Shown piece after piece: positions 35,910 to 46,013 of a stretch of 64,000 nucleotides of DNA. The notes beneath the pieces were generated by a model that had not been told where the DNA came from, searched no databases, and was given only the letters and a program-made list of their open reading frames with translations. A program made the translations under genes and the position numbers. Origin of the DNA: Beijerinckia sp. 28-YEA-48. Its GTDB lineage: Bacteria > Pseudomonadota > Alphaproteobacteria > Rhizobiales > Beijerinckiaceae. The number at the start of each line of letters is the position of its first letter. Position 1 is the first letter of the stretch. The stretch lies in contig NZ_FNSI01000001.1 of NCBI RefSeq assembly GCF_900104955.1, positions 124,001 through 188,000 of the forward strand, given 5' to 3'.

Positions 35910-36262
35910 GCGTTTGGCAGGAGGCGGATGCGCGCGGCGATCCATCTGTCGGGCGGCTTTCACGTGCTGATGGCGAACTCTCCGGTAACAGGATTCTGGC
36001 CGAACAGGTGCGCTTGCTGGTGGCGCACACCAGCCTCATCGTCAATCTGTTCGAAAACCAGGCCGGCCTCGCCGGCTGGCACGACCACCACGACGATCTC
36101 ATCGGTCCTTGCGAAGCCGGCCGCGTTGACGAAGCGGTGGCGCTGATGCGCGCACATATCGTCGAGCTGGAGGAAAGCCTGGCGCTTATCGCAGGCGGCC
36201 GGTGGCGTTCGATAGCTGGGGGTGTTTGCGGTGGAGTGAGGGGGGAAGAAGGCCGAGACTGA
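35910..36262 (+). pseudogene. Remnant of a GntR-family regulator (FCD domain), frameshifted and truncated
   Basis: One frame reads RAAIHLSGGFHVLMA. The neighbouring frame continues LSGNRILAEQVRLLVAHTSL and VNLFENQAGLAGWHDHHDDL with EAVALMRAHIVELEESL, which together are the C-terminal FCD ligand domain of a GntR-type regulator. The frame changes near 35974-35978, where one base appears to be missing. The DNA-binding N-terminus is absent; the preceding bases are repeat sequence. Confidence 0.75.
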
Positions 36263-36353
36263 CAAGACGACGCAGACCAATGCAGTAGCTTACAAGAAAT
36301 TGCGGATATAGCGGATGTCCGAATATCGGCCGTTGTTGAAATCAAGATGGATT

Positions 36354-38621
36354 TCATTGAGGCATGTCCGGAGAGCGTGAAGGCGGGACAGAAGCCGAAG
36401 ATGGGGTGAGTGCTTGTTGATTTGACGATTGACCGTCGGCTGTATGGCCTTCGTTTATTTGTGTCAGTATTTTTGTTGTTCCTTTGACAATGGCCTTAAG
36501 CAGATTTGCCTGGTCTTCGGTGATTTCTGAGCTAGTTAGATGTTTTTTTGCTGCTTCAAACAAAATAGAGAGATCGTAGAACTCATTGGGAGGTTGCTCC
36601 CGCATTGTATATCGTCGTGGAGTTTCTCCGATGCTGTACGATACGAGTCCTATCGCAGTCTTTGCCGTGAATATGGCATTTTCCGTCATACCTTTGGAGA
36701 GCCACGCTCTGGGCGCGTCGTTTCCTCTTAATTGACCCCAAGCTCGTACGATATCGAAGTAGAATGGTGCTTGCGCAAGAGTCCCATCCGCTTCTGCTGC
36801 CTCGATTTTTGATATTAATATTTGCCCTAGCTGCTCAAAGTCATTGGATGTGATTACAAGCGCTTCCTTTGACTGAGCTGCAAATATGTTTAGTTCTCGC
36901 CCTCTATCAGCATAAATGTCTGCCATAAAAGCTGGCGAGGTTGCCGAACCAAATGCCTCGATGAGGTGCCTACCTGCCTGTTCTAGCCCCCATTGTTCCA
37001 GTAAGTTTCGAACGAGAAATCCGACCTGTGCTCGAGGAGACAATTCAAACATATTGCCGTCCGATTCCATTTTAATTATATCTTCTCCAACCGAGAAAAT
37101 TGCATCGAGAAGAGCTTGTGTCGGCTGGGGAGGATTACGAGAGCGGAACTGCACCCGTAGTTCCTCAAGAAGCTTGGAAATCATTAATTCATGGCGACTA
37201 TTCTTTTTGAACAAATAGGTACGAAATACTTTTTCAATGTTGGTCGAGTTATTCTCTCGTTCGATTAGAGTCGTTACTAGAGAGTTAGATATTGCGTCAG
37301 GAGATGGATGAAGCCCAAAGTAGGTATCGTATCCAGCCTCACTGCCAATCCCCCGTCGCTTTGCAACTTCAATATCGGTTTCTCCGCCAAAGGAATTTTT
37401 GTCTCCAAGCAATTTTTCTAAGTGAGGAAACAGAACCGAAAGGATGCGTAAAATCTGCGGGCTGACGTCACCAACAATGCGACGCTTCAGAATTTCGATA
37501 GCTTCGTTTTTTAGTTCATCATCTGCTAGAATAAAACGGCCGTCATTAAAAATGAAGTCGCGATTATCTCTGAGCCAATAAAAGGCTGCAGCATCGAATA
37601 AGCGTAGACCTTCCATCGCCAATAGGTCTTGGCGATCCAGTTCTCCTTCAATCGCGGGCCACGCAAATTTAATCGCATTGGCAGTTCGTATTATATCTCG
37701 AGGAGATTGAATCCAGCGTCGTATGCCGTCTCGTATAATAAATTGCCATCGAATTGAATCTGGAGTGTCTTGGAGAAGAAAGGCTATCTCCTCGTCCAAC
37801 AAGGTGAGCAATGCGTTCTGTGAAATTTTGGGGAGTTCGATTTCTTGTTGGACTATTTTCTCTGCAAAACGCGGGCCCGGGCGGTTTGTCGTTTGATCCA
37901 GCGCGGCCCAAATGATTTCGCGATCGTATGATAGTAGGTAAACGACATTTGGTAGGCGCCCAATACTTTTTACCATCTGCATAATGGCTCTAACATCGTC
38001 GTCATTCAGACGATCAATGTCATCAATGGTAACGACAAAGCGCCTATTGCTTCGACCAAGTTGTTCTTTAAGGCTTTGATATGCGGCTTGTAATGATGGT
38101 TCCTCGAGGAATTTGCGAATTAATGCATTGATGGATTTCTTCGCTAAACCTTGTGCGAGCTGTGACGCAGTGCCGCCAGTTGGGTCTACGCTGAGAGCAA
38201 CAGTGGCGGCGGCATCAACCAAGTTGTCCGTCTTGCCATGTAAAAAGTGCACGAGCCACTTCCATAGCCGCGCAAATGTACCCTCTTTCGGTCCTAAGTT
38301 TTCCGATAAAATTTTGAAGAACGCTACAATAAGGTCTTGGTGGCCAGATACGATCCACGGTCTGAAGTCTATGTGAGAAATTTGATCGTCTTCATTCTCT
38401 GCATTGTGCTTTTTGAGGTATGCTAAAATGAAATTGATTGCAGTAGATTTTCCACTTCCCCATTGGCCGTGTAAGCCAATTACGTAACCATTCGGCGCAG
38501 CCAAATCGATCAAAACTCGAGAGATGCGTTTCGCAAATGGCGCGTAGCCTAGTCGGTCATCCTGCCACGGGTTTTCTTTTGGTAGATCGTCGCCGAAGAC
38601 GTGCTTTTTGTCTGAGGTCAT
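36354..38621 (-). CDS. KAP-family P-loop NTPase
   Basis: The 755-residue protein has Walker A GQWGSGKST at 52-60 and Walker B FVVTIDDIDR at 195-204, with the KAP pattern of a FRPW segment after Walker A (DFRPWIVSGHQDL). I see no clear membrane insert between the Walker motifs, so it is probably cytosolic. The gene is markedly richer in A and T than its neighbours and uses different codons, a sign of horizontal transfer. Some KAP NTPases take part in phage exclusion; that role here is only a possibility. No partner gene is adjacent. ATG 38621 is the natural start. Confidence 0.85.
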   Translation of the reverse strand: MTSDKKHVFGDDLPKENPWQDDRLGYAPFAKRISRVLIDLAAPNGYVIGLHGQWGSGKSTAINFILAYLKKHNAENEDDQISHIDFRPWIVSGHQDLIVAFFKILSENLGPKEGTFARLWKWLVHFLHGKTDNLVDAAATVALSVDPTGGTASQLAQGLAKKSINALIRKFLEEPSLQAAYQSLKEQLGRSNRRFVVTIDDIDRLNDDDVRAIMQMVKSIGRLPNVVYLLSYDREIIWAALDQTTNRPGPRFAEKIVQQEIELPKISQNALLTLLDEEIAFLLQDTPDSIRWQFIIRDGIRRWIQSPRDIIRTANAIKFAWPAIEGELDRQDLLAMEGLRLFDAAAFYWLRDNRDFIFNDGRFILADDELKNEAIEILKRRIVGDVSPQILRILSVLFPHLEKLLGDKNSFGGETDIEVAKRRGIGSEAGYDTYFGLHPSPDAISNSLVTTLIERENNSTNIEKVFRTYLFKKNSRHELMISKLLEELRVQFRSRNPPQPTQALLDAIFSVGEDIIKMESDGNMFELSPRAQVGFLVRNLLEQWGLEQAGRHLIEAFGSATSPAFMADIYADRGRELNIFAAQSKEALVITSNDFEQLGQILISKIEAAEADGTLAQAPFYFDIVRAWGQLRGNDAPRAWLSKGMTENAIFTAKTAIGLVSYSIGETPRRYTMREQPPNEFYDLSILFEAAKKHLTSSEITEDQANLLKAIVKGTTKILTQINEGHTADGQSSNQQALTPSSASVPPSRSPDMPQ

Positions 38622-38708
38622 TTTTGGGATCTCGGCGTTAGATGGCTGCCAAGTATCGTAAGGGGAATATTTTCAGGAAGGCAGGGACACACATTAACTA
38701 TCCCCAGC

Positions 38709-38737
38709 TTGACCTCCCCCATTCCTTCCTCTAAAAA
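38709..38737 (+). promoter_or_regulatory. Putative promoter of the ilv leader
   Basis: TTGACC at 38709-38714 and TAAAAA at 38732-38737 are separated by 17 bases. Initiation near 38744 would give a short 5' end before the leader-peptide ribosome site at 38752. Confidence 0.5.
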
Positions 38738-38763
38738 CAGCCCCCACAACCGGAGTGCCTCAC

Positions 38764-38817
38764 GTGGCCCGTAAGCTTATTGTAGTATTGTCAGCGCCGC
38801 AGCAGGGACGGGGGTAA
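38764..38817 (+). CDS. ilv leader peptide (attenuator)
   Basis: GTG 38764 with GGAG 8 bases upstream opens a 17-codon frame reading MARKLIVVLSAPQQGRG. The run Leu-Ile-Val-Val-Leu covers all three branched-chain amino acids that the downstream genes make. Ribosome stalling on these codons when charged tRNA is scarce would change folding of the following RNA. This is the classical logic of ilv attenuation. Confidence 0.82.
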   Translation: MARKLIVVLSAPQQGRG

Positions 38818-38876
38818 CCCCCGGCACTCCCTCCATAGGCGCTGATCCCGAAGGCCCCCTCAGAGGGCCTTTTTTG
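38791..38876 (+). promoter_or_regulatory. Transcription attenuator upstream of ilvB, with terminator
   Basis: TCAGCGCC (38791-38798) pairs with GGCGCTGA (38838-38845), enclosing AGGGA/TCCCT and CGGGGG/CCCCCG stems. Then AAGGCCC (38851-38857) pairs with GGGCCTT (38865-38871), followed by a run of six T, forming a rho-independent terminator. The G run at 38810-38814 can alternatively pair with the C run at 38855-38859, which would block the terminator. The leader peptide lies over the first stem. Confidence 0.8.
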
Positions 38877-38946
38877 TTGCCTAAATTCCAAGAAACCACG
38901 AATAAAACCGCAGAGAACGACCAGAATTAAGCCGTTGGAGCGTATC

Positions 38947-40707
38947 ATGAGCAAGCAGATGACCGGCGCGGAGATGGTGATCGAGGCCCTGAAGGATCAG
39001 GGGGTCGATACGGTGTTTGGATACCCGGGCGGCGCCGTCCTCCCGATCTATGACGCCATGTTCCACCAGAATTTCGTCAAGCACGTTCTGGTGCGCCATG
39101 AGCAGGGCGCGGCCCATGCGGCCGAGGGCTATGCCCGCTCCACCGGCAAGGTCGGCGTGTTGCTCGTCACCTCCGGCCCCGGCGCCACCAATGCGGTCAC
39201 CGGCCTCACCGACGCCTTGATGGATTCCATTCCCCTGGTCTGCCTGACCGGCCAGGTGCCGACCCATCTCATCGGCTCGGACGCTTTCCAGGAGGCCGAT
39301 ACGGTTGGCATCACCCGCCATTGCACCAAGCATAACTATCTGGTGCGCTCGATCGAGGACCTGCCGCGCATCCTGCACGAGGCTTTCCATGTGGCACGCT
39401 CGGGCCGGCCGGGCCCGGTTGTCGTCGATCTGCCGAAGGACGTGCAGTTCGCCACCGGCGCCTATCAGTTCCTGCAGAACATCGAGCACAAGACCTATCG
39501 TCCCCGGTTGAAGGGCGACGAGGCCAAGATCGAGGCCATGCTGGATTTGATGGCCAAGGCCAAGCGGCCGGTGTTTTACACCGGCGGCGGCATCATCAAT
39601 GCCGGGCCGAAGGCGTCGGAACTGCTGCGCGAATTCGTCCAGCTGACCAATTTCCCCATCACCTCCACCTTGATGGGGCTCGGCGCCTATCCGGCCTCGG
39701 GCAAGAACTGGCTCGGCATGCTGGGCATGCACGGCACTTATGAAGCCAACAACACGATGCACGATTGCGACCTGATGCTGTGCATCGGCGCGCGTTTCGA
39801 TGACCGCATCACCGGCCGGCTCGATGCCTTCTCGCCGGGCTCCACCAAGGTGCATATCGATATCGATGCATCGTCGATCAACAAGAACGTCAAGGTCGAT
39901 ATCGGCATCATCGGCGATTGCACCCATGTGCTGGAACAGGCGATCGTCAGCTGGAAAGCGCGCAAGCTGAAGAGCGACGCGGCGGCTTTGGCCGAATGGT
40001 GGAAGCAGATCGACCTCTGGCGGGCCCGCAAGTCATTGGCGTTCCGCACCTCGAAATCGACCATCAAGCCGCAGCTTGCTGTCCAGCGTCTGTATGAACT
40101 GACCAAGGGCCGTGACACCTTCATCACCACCGAGGTCGGCCAGCATCAAATGTGGGCGGCGCAGCACTACCATTTCGAGGAGCCGAACCGCTGGATGACG
40201 TCTGGCGGTCTGGGCACCATGGGCTATGGCCTGCCGGCGGCGGTTGGCGTGCAGATGGCCCATCCCAAGGCCTTGGTCATCGACATCGCCGGCGAAGCCT
40301 CGGTGCTGATGAACATGCAGGAGATGTCGACGGCGGCACAGTATCGGCTGCCGATCAAGATCTTCATTCTCAACAACGAATATATGGGCATGGTGCGCCA
40401 GTGGCAGGAACTGCTGCATGGTGGGCGCTATTCGGAAAGCTATTCGGCGGCGCTGCCGGACTTCGTCAAATTGGCGGAAGCCTATGGCGCCAAGGGCATC
40501 CGCTGTGACGATCCGGCCAAGCTCGACGACGCCATCCGCGAGATGATCGATTTCCCCGGTCCGGTGATCTTCGACTGCCTCGTCGACAAGGAAGAGAACT
40601 GCCTGCCGATGATCCCGTCGGGCAAGGCCCATAACGAGATGATCATGCCCGACTTCGCCAGTGATATCGGCTCGGTCATCGACGAAAAGGGCAAGATGCT
40701 CGTTTAG
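38947..40707 (+). CDS. ilvB: Acetolactate synthase large subunit
   Basis: The thiamine-diphosphate enzyme makes acetolactate or acetohydroxybutyrate, the first common step of valine, leucine and isoleucine synthesis. The product has 586 residues with FGYPGGAVLPIYDAM, RHEQGAAHAAEGYAR (catalytic Glu) and the thiamine-diphosphate/Mg motif region GEASVLMNMQEMSTA to ILNNEYMGMVRQWQ. GGAG sits 6 bases before ATG 38947; TTG 38935 is less likely. Expression is probably set by the attenuator upstream. Confidence 0.96.
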   Translation: MSKQMTGAEMVIEALKDQGVDTVFGYPGGAVLPIYDAMFHQNFVKHVLVRHEQGAAHAAEGYARSTGKVGVLLVTSGPGATNAVTGLTDALMDSIPLVCLTGQVPTHLIGSDAFQEADTVGITRHCTKHNYLVRSIEDLPRILHEAFHVARSGRPGPVVVDLPKDVQFATGAYQFLQNIEHKTYRPRLKGDEAKIEAMLDLMAKAKRPVFYTGGGIINAGPKASELLREFVQLTNFPITSTLMGLGAYPASGKNWLGMLGMHGTYEANNTMHDCDLMLCIGARFDDRITGRLDAFSPGSTKVHIDIDASSINKNVKVDIGIIGDCTHVLEQAIVSWKARKLKSDAAALAEWWKQIDLWRARKSLAFRTSKSTIKPQLAVQRLYELTKGRDTFITTEVGQHQMWAAQHYHFEEPNRWMTSGGLGTMGYGLPAAVGVQMAHPKALVIDIAGEASVLMNMQEMSTAAQYRLPIKIFILNNEYMGMVRQWQELLHGGRYSESYSAALPDFVKLAEAYGAKGIRCDDPAKLDDAIREMIDFPGPVIFDCLVDKEENCLPMIPSGKAHNEMIMPDFASDIGSVIDEKGKMLV

Positions 40708-40712
40708 GGTTC

Positions 40713-40735
40713 GGTGCGGAGGGGGGCTCCGCGCC
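40713..40735 (+). other. Hairpin between ilvB and ilvN
   Basis: GGTGCGGAG and CTCCGCGCC form a 9-bp stem (one G-U) around five G, right after the ilvB stop. There is no T run directly behind it, so it is more likely an mRNA-stabilising element than a terminator. Confidence 0.4.
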
Positions 40736-40806
40736 AAAACTGAGGAACAACCCCATGCAAGCGGCATAACTGGGCGCTTAGCCCGACTTTTTAACGGAAC
40801 AAAATC

Positions 40807-41355
40807 ATGAGCGTCCCGGCTTCTTTGTCCCCCTATTCGTCCTCCACCGGCAAGGCCAACACCGTGCGCCGGACCTTGTCGGTGCTTGTCGACAACGAAC
40901 CAGGGGTTCTTGCCAGGGTCGTGGGACTGTTTTCGGGACGCGGCTACAATATCGAGAGCCTGACGGTTGCAGAAGTGGCCCATGTCGAACATTGGTCGCG
41001 CATCACGATCGTCACCTCGGGCACGCCCGAGGCGATCGAGCAGATCGGCCATCAGCTCGAACGCATCGTGCCGATCCATAAGGTGACGGACCTGACCCTG
41101 CGCGGGCGCGCGATCGAGCGCGAACTCGCCATGATCAAGGTGCGCGGCAAGGGCGACAATCGGGTCGAGGCGTTGCGCCTGGCCGAGGCTTTCAAGGCGA
41201 AAGTGGTCGACGCGACGATCGAGAGCTTCATCTTCGAGCTGACCGGCAATTCGACCAAGATCGACGATTTCATCGAGATCATGCGGCCGCTTGGTCTGGT
41301 CGAGATCGCGCGCACGGGCGTCGCCGCCATCGAGCGCGGCGCTGAGGCCGGTTAG
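40807..41355 (+). CDS. ilvN: Acetolactate synthase small (regulatory) subunit
   Basis: The 182-residue subunit gives feedback control by valine. The N-terminal ACT domain is RTLSVLVDNEPGVLARVVGLFSGRGYNIESLTVA; the C-terminal part (ELAMIKV to IEIMRPLGLVEIARTGVAAIERG) is the second conserved domain. It lies 99 bp after ilvB on the same strand. Confidence 0.95.
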   Translation: MSVPASLSPYSSSTGKANTVRRTLSVLVDNEPGVLARVVGLFSGRGYNIESLTVAEVAHVEHWSRITIVTSGTPEAIEQIGHQLERIVPIHKVTDLTLRGRAIERELAMIKVRGKGDNRVEALRLAEAFKAKVVDATIESFIFELTGNSTKIDDFIEIMRPLGLVEIARTGVAAIERGAEAG

Positions 41356-41356
41356 T

Positions 41357-41962
41357 GTGACCACCGAACTCGCTCTCGCGGCGGCTGCCTTCTGCTTCGC
41401 GGGGGCGCTGACGCCCGGACCTAACAATGTGATGCTACTCGCCTCGGGCGTGAACTTCGGTTTCGCCCGCACGGTGCCGCATATGGTCGGCGTCGTCGCC
41501 GGCTATGCCTTTCTGATCCTGGTGATCGGCATGGGGCTGGGCCAGACGGTGGTGGACCATCCCGTCGCCTTCGAGGCGCTGCGCGTCGCTGGCGCCGTTT
41601 ATATGGTCTGGCTGGCCTGGAAGATCGCCACCACGCGCGGCGGCCCCAAGGACGATGGCCGCGGCTCGCCGCTGACCTTCTTTCAGGCGGTGGCCTTCCA
41701 ATGGGTCAATGTCAAAGGCGTGCTTCTGGGGATCAGCGGCGTCGCCGCTTTCACCCGGCCGAGCGACTTTACCGTCACCTTCACGGTTCTGCTGGTCCTG
41801 GCGACGTTGGCGACCCTGGTCTCGGTGCTGGTCTGGACGTCCTTCGGAACTGGCCTGCGCCGGCTGCTGGCCGATCCGCGCAAGGCCCGCGTTTTCAATG
41901 TGGTGATGGCAGTGTTGCTGCTCGCTTCGCTCTATCCGATGCTGGTGGAGGTGCGATCCTAA
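41357..41962 (+). CDS. LysE-family amino acid exporter
   Basis: The 201-residue polytopic protein begins (from GTG 41357, one base after the ilvN stop codon) TTELALAAAAFCFAGALTPGPNNVMLL, with the TPGPN motif typical of the LysE/RhtB family. GAGG stands upstream within ilvN. Its place between ilvN and ilvC suggests export of a branched-chain amino acid or relief of excess, but substrate cannot be told. Confidence 0.88.
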   Translation: MTTELALAAAAFCFAGALTPGPNNVMLLASGVNFGFARTVPHMVGVVAGYAFLILVIGMGLGQTVVDHPVAFEALRVAGAVYMVWLAWKIATTRGGPKDDGRGSPLTFFQAVAFQWVNVKGVLLGISGVAAFTRPSDFTVTFTVLLVLATLATLVSVLVWTSFGTGLRRLLADPRKARVFNVVMAVLLLASLYPMLVEVRS

Positions 41963-42020
41963 CCCAAAAATCACCCGGGCAGGCGCCCCCGGCCATGCGG
42001 CCGCCGCCTGTCACCTTTGA

Positions 42021-43163
<1,143 letters not shown>

Positions 43164-43209
43164 ACTACGCAACTAAAGTACGCTTCTCTGCCGCCGTCGG
43201 GCCTGTTAC

Positions 43210-43244
43210 AGCAAATCTCGTTTCGACAGAAACATGATTTTGCT
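43210..43244 (+). repeat. Dispersed repeat, copy H (hairpin 1 only)
   Basis: AGCAAATCTCGTTTCGACAG with the return arm AAACATGATTTTGCT forms an imperfect hairpin 1. The spacer and hairpin 2 are absent. It lies between ilvC and the ABC transporter operon. Confidence 0.7.
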
Positions 43245-43297
43245 GCGGGTCCGGCGGCGAGCGGGGAGGGACTGTTGCGGGCAGGGAGCGTGACCAG

Positions 43298-44155
43298 GTG
43301 AGCGCAGATAAAACTGCCGCTGCGGTATCCCTGTCCGGCGTCGCTATCTCCTTCGGGACCGGCGCCAAACTCTATCGCGCCGTGGCCGATGTCGATCTGA
43401 CCGTTCAGCCTGGCGAATTCGTCGCCATCGTCGGGCCCACAGGCTGCGGCAAATCCACTCTTCTCAATGTTGCCGCCGGCCTGCTGGCGCCAAGCGCCGG
43501 CACCGCTGAGGTCAGCGGCCGCAAGGTCGAGGGCATCACCCGCGCGGCGGGCTATCTGTTCCAAGCCGATGCGTTGATGCCGTGGAAGACGGCGCTCGCC
43601 AATGTCGCCGTCGCCCTGGAAGTGGCCGGTGTCGGCCGCGCGGAAGCGCGCGAACGGGCCTTGGCCTGGCTGGCGCGGGTGGGCCTGAGAGGTTTTTCGG
43701 AGCGCTATCCGCACCAGCTTTCGGGCGGCCAGAAGAAGCGCGTCGCGTTGGCGCAGATGCTGATCCGCGATCCGGCTATTTTGTTGATGGACGAGCCGTT
43801 CGGTCCGCTTGACGCGCAGACGCGCGCCCTGATGGGCGATCTCCTGCTGTCGCTTTGGCAGGCCGACCGCAAGGCGGTGCTGTTCGTCACCCATGATCTC
43901 GATGAAGCCATCGCGCTCGCCGACCGGGTGGTGGTGATGTCGGCGGGGCCGGCCTCGCACATCATCGCCGATCATCGCATCGATCTGCCGCGCCCGCGCG
44001 AGATGGTCGACATTCGTCTCGATCCGCGTTTCCACGCCCTGCAAAGCGCCATCTGGCGTGACCTGAAGGCGGAAGTCATGCGCGCCTATGGCGATGAATT
44101 CGCCGCCCTGGGCTTGGGCAATATGGGTTTAGCCAAAACGACAGGTGCGCCATGA
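43298..44155 (+). CDS. NitT/TauT-type ABC transporter ATPase
   Basis: The 285-residue ATPase of the nitrate/sulfonate/taurine group has Walker A GPTGCGKSTL, a Q-loop YLFQADALMPWKTA, signature LSGGQKKRVALAQML and Walker B ILLMDEPFGPLD, followed by the switch VTHDLDEAIALADR. The start is GTG 43298 with AGGGAG upstream. It overlaps the permease gene by 4 bases. Confidence 0.92.
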   Translation: MSADKTAAAVSLSGVAISFGTGAKLYRAVADVDLTVQPGEFVAIVGPTGCGKSTLLNVAAGLLAPSAGTAEVSGRKVEGITRAAGYLFQADALMPWKTALANVAVALEVAGVGRAEARERALAWLARVGLRGFSERYPHQLSGGQKKRVALAQMLIRDPAILLMDEPFGPLDAQTRALMGDLLLSLWQADRKAVLFVTHDLDEAIALADRVVVMSAGPASHIIADHRIDLPRPREMVDIRLDPRFHALQSAIWRDLKAEVMRAYGDEFAALGLGNMGLAKTTGAP

Positions 44156-44940
44156 AACGCACGACGCTGCTCGCCTGGCAGATCGGACTGGCCATCGCCA
44201 TCATCGCTGTCTGGCATGTGTTGACCACCTATCCTGTTATCTCCGAAGTGAAGCAGGCGCGCTTCTTCTTTTCGACGCCGGTCGATGTGGCGCTGCGGGT
44301 GTGGCGTTTCTTCGCCACCGGCATGATTTGGCGGCATCTGTGGATCACGCTGCTGGAAACGCTGCTCGCCTTCGGCATCGGCTCGATTGCTGGCATCGTC
44401 ATCGGCTTCTGGCTGGCGCGTCAGCCGCGCGTCGCCGCCGTGCTCGATCCGTTCGTTAAAATGGCCAATGCCCTGCCGCGCGTCGTGCTGGCGCCGATCT
44501 TCATGCTGTGGTTTGGCCTCGACATCTGGTCGAAAGTGGCGCTCGGCGTCACCCTGGTGTTCTTCATCGTCTTCTTCAACGTCTACCAGGGCGTGAAGGA
44601 AGTGAGCCCGGTGATCCTGTCGAACGCGCGCATGCTCGGCATGAACGAGCGGCAGCTGTTTCGCCATGTCTATTGGCCTTCCGCGTTGTCGTGGATGTTC
44701 TCGTCGTTGCACACGTCGATCGGCTTCGCGCTGGTGGGCGCGGTGGTCGGCGAATATCTGGGTTCGGCCGCGGGGCTCGGCTATCTGATCCATGAGGCGG
44801 AAAGCACGTTCGATATGACCGGCGTTGTCGCCGGTATGGTGGTGTTGTCGGTCGTGGTTGTGCTGATTGACTGGCTGGTTACACTGATCGAGGTTCGGTT
44901 GCTGGCCTGGCGGCCGGAAGGGACGGCCCAGGGCGCTTGA
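44152..44940 (+). CDS. NitT/TauT-type ABC transporter permease
   Basis: The 262-residue inner-membrane permease has the coupling loop EVSPVILSNARMLGMNERQLFRHVYWPSALSWM and a typical arrangement of membrane helices. It pairs with the preceding ATPase. The next gene is a TctC receptor, not the ABC binding protein, which follows later. Confidence 0.92.
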   Translation: MKRTTLLAWQIGLAIAIIAVWHVLTTYPVISEVKQARFFFSTPVDVALRVWRFFATGMIWRHLWITLLETLLAFGIGSIAGIVIGFWLARQPRVAAVLDPFVKMANALPRVVLAPIFMLWFGLDIWSKVALGVTLVFFIVFFNVYQGVKEVSPVILSNARMLGMNERQLFRHVYWPSALSWMFSSLHTSIGFALVGAVVGEYLGSAAGLGYLIHEAESTFDMTGVVAGMVVLSVVVVLIDWLVTLIEVRLLAWRPEGTAQGA

Positions 44941-44970
44941 GGGAGCGCGGGCCAAGCAGGAGGGAAAAGA

Positions 44971-45948
44971 ATGAAGCGTCGCAGTCTGTTGGCTGGTGTT
45001 CTCGCCGTTGGTTTGGCGTCAGCTTTGAGCGTGCCGTCCTGGGCGCAGAATTTTCCGACGCGTCCCGTAACCGTCGTCGTGCCGTTCGCCGCCGGTGGTT
45101 CAACTGATATCGTCGCGCGCGTCATTGCCCAAAAAATGAGCGAGCTTCTTGGCCAGTCGGTGGTGGTGGAAAACCGCGCTGGTGCTGGTGGCAGCACGGG
45201 TGCTGCCGCCGTGGCGAAGGCCGCGCCCGATGGCTATACGCTGCTGCTGGCGACCGTTGCGACCCATGCCATCAATCCGGCGGCGTTCAAGAAACTGCCG
45301 TTCGATCCGGTGAAAGACTTTGAATCGGTGGCGCTGCTCGCCTATGTGCCGAACGTTCTCATCGTGACGAACAACCTGCCGGCCAAGGATGTGAAAGAGC
45401 TGATTGCGTTGCTGAAAGCCAATCCAGGCAAGTACAGCTATGCCTCGTCGGGTGTCGCCACGCCGCTGCATCTCTCGGGCGAGTTGTTCAAAACGCTGAC
45501 GCAGACGGAATACGTCCATGTGCCCTACCGCGGCGGTGGTCCGGCGCTCGCCGACCTGATCAGCGGCCAGGTGCCGATCATGTTCGACAATCTGCCCTCG
45601 GCCATCGAACAGATCCGCGGTGGTGGCGCGCGCGCCTTGGCGGTGACGACGAAGGAGCGCAGCCCGGCCGCGCCCGATGTGCCGACGATGATCGAAGCCG
45701 GTGTGCCGGGCTATGAGACCTATACGTGGAATGCTTTCCTGGCGCCGGCCAAGACGCCGAAGGCGGCGATCACCGTTCTCAACGATGCGGCGAATAAGGC
45801 CGTGCGCGATCCGCAGGTGAAGCAGAAGCTGGCCGATCTCAGCGCGATGGCTGCAGGCTCGACGCCTGAAGAACTCGATGCCTTCATCAAGGCGGAACTC
45901 GCCAAATGGGCGCCGATCGTCAAGGCGGCCGGCGTCTCGTTGGACTAA
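44971..45948 (+). CDS. Bug/TctC-type periplasmic solute receptor within the ABC operon
   Basis: The 325-residue product has a signal peptide ending SWAQ, then NFPTRPVTVVVPFAAGGSTDIVARV and VVVENRAGAGGSTG. AGGAGGGAAAAGA precedes ATG 44971. It sits between the ABC permease and the ABC binding protein in the same direction with short gaps, so it is probably co-transcribed. No TctA or TctB is present nearby. Confidence 0.9.
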   Translation: MKRRSLLAGVLAVGLASALSVPSWAQNFPTRPVTVVVPFAAGGSTDIVARVIAQKMSELLGQSVVVENRAGAGGSTGAAAVAKAAPDGYTLLLATVATHAINPAAFKKLPFDPVKDFESVALLAYVPNVLIVTNNLPAKDVKELIALLKANPGKYSYASSGVATPLHLSGELFKTLTQTEYVHVPYRGGGPALADLISGQVPIMFDNLPSAIEQIRGGGARALAVTTKERSPAAPDVPTMIEAGVPGYETYTWNAFLAPAKTPKAAITVLNDAANKAVRDPQVKQKLADLSAMAAGSTPEELDAFIKAELAKWAPIVKAAGVSLD

Positions 45949-46013
45949 GCGCCTGGGTTAAGCGAAGAGAGCGGCATCGCGGAAAAGCGATGCCGCAACA
46001 GCGGGAGGAAGAG

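Noticed and set aside
36263-38946. Attachment sites or a tRNA gene marking an integrated element around the KAP gene
   Set aside because: I found no direct repeat flanking the gene, no integrase and no tRNA gene. Transfer is suggested by composition only.
40033-41472. Minus-strand open frame across ilvB and ilvN
   Set aside because: Both plus-strand genes are certain by motif; the reverse frame is a composition effect.
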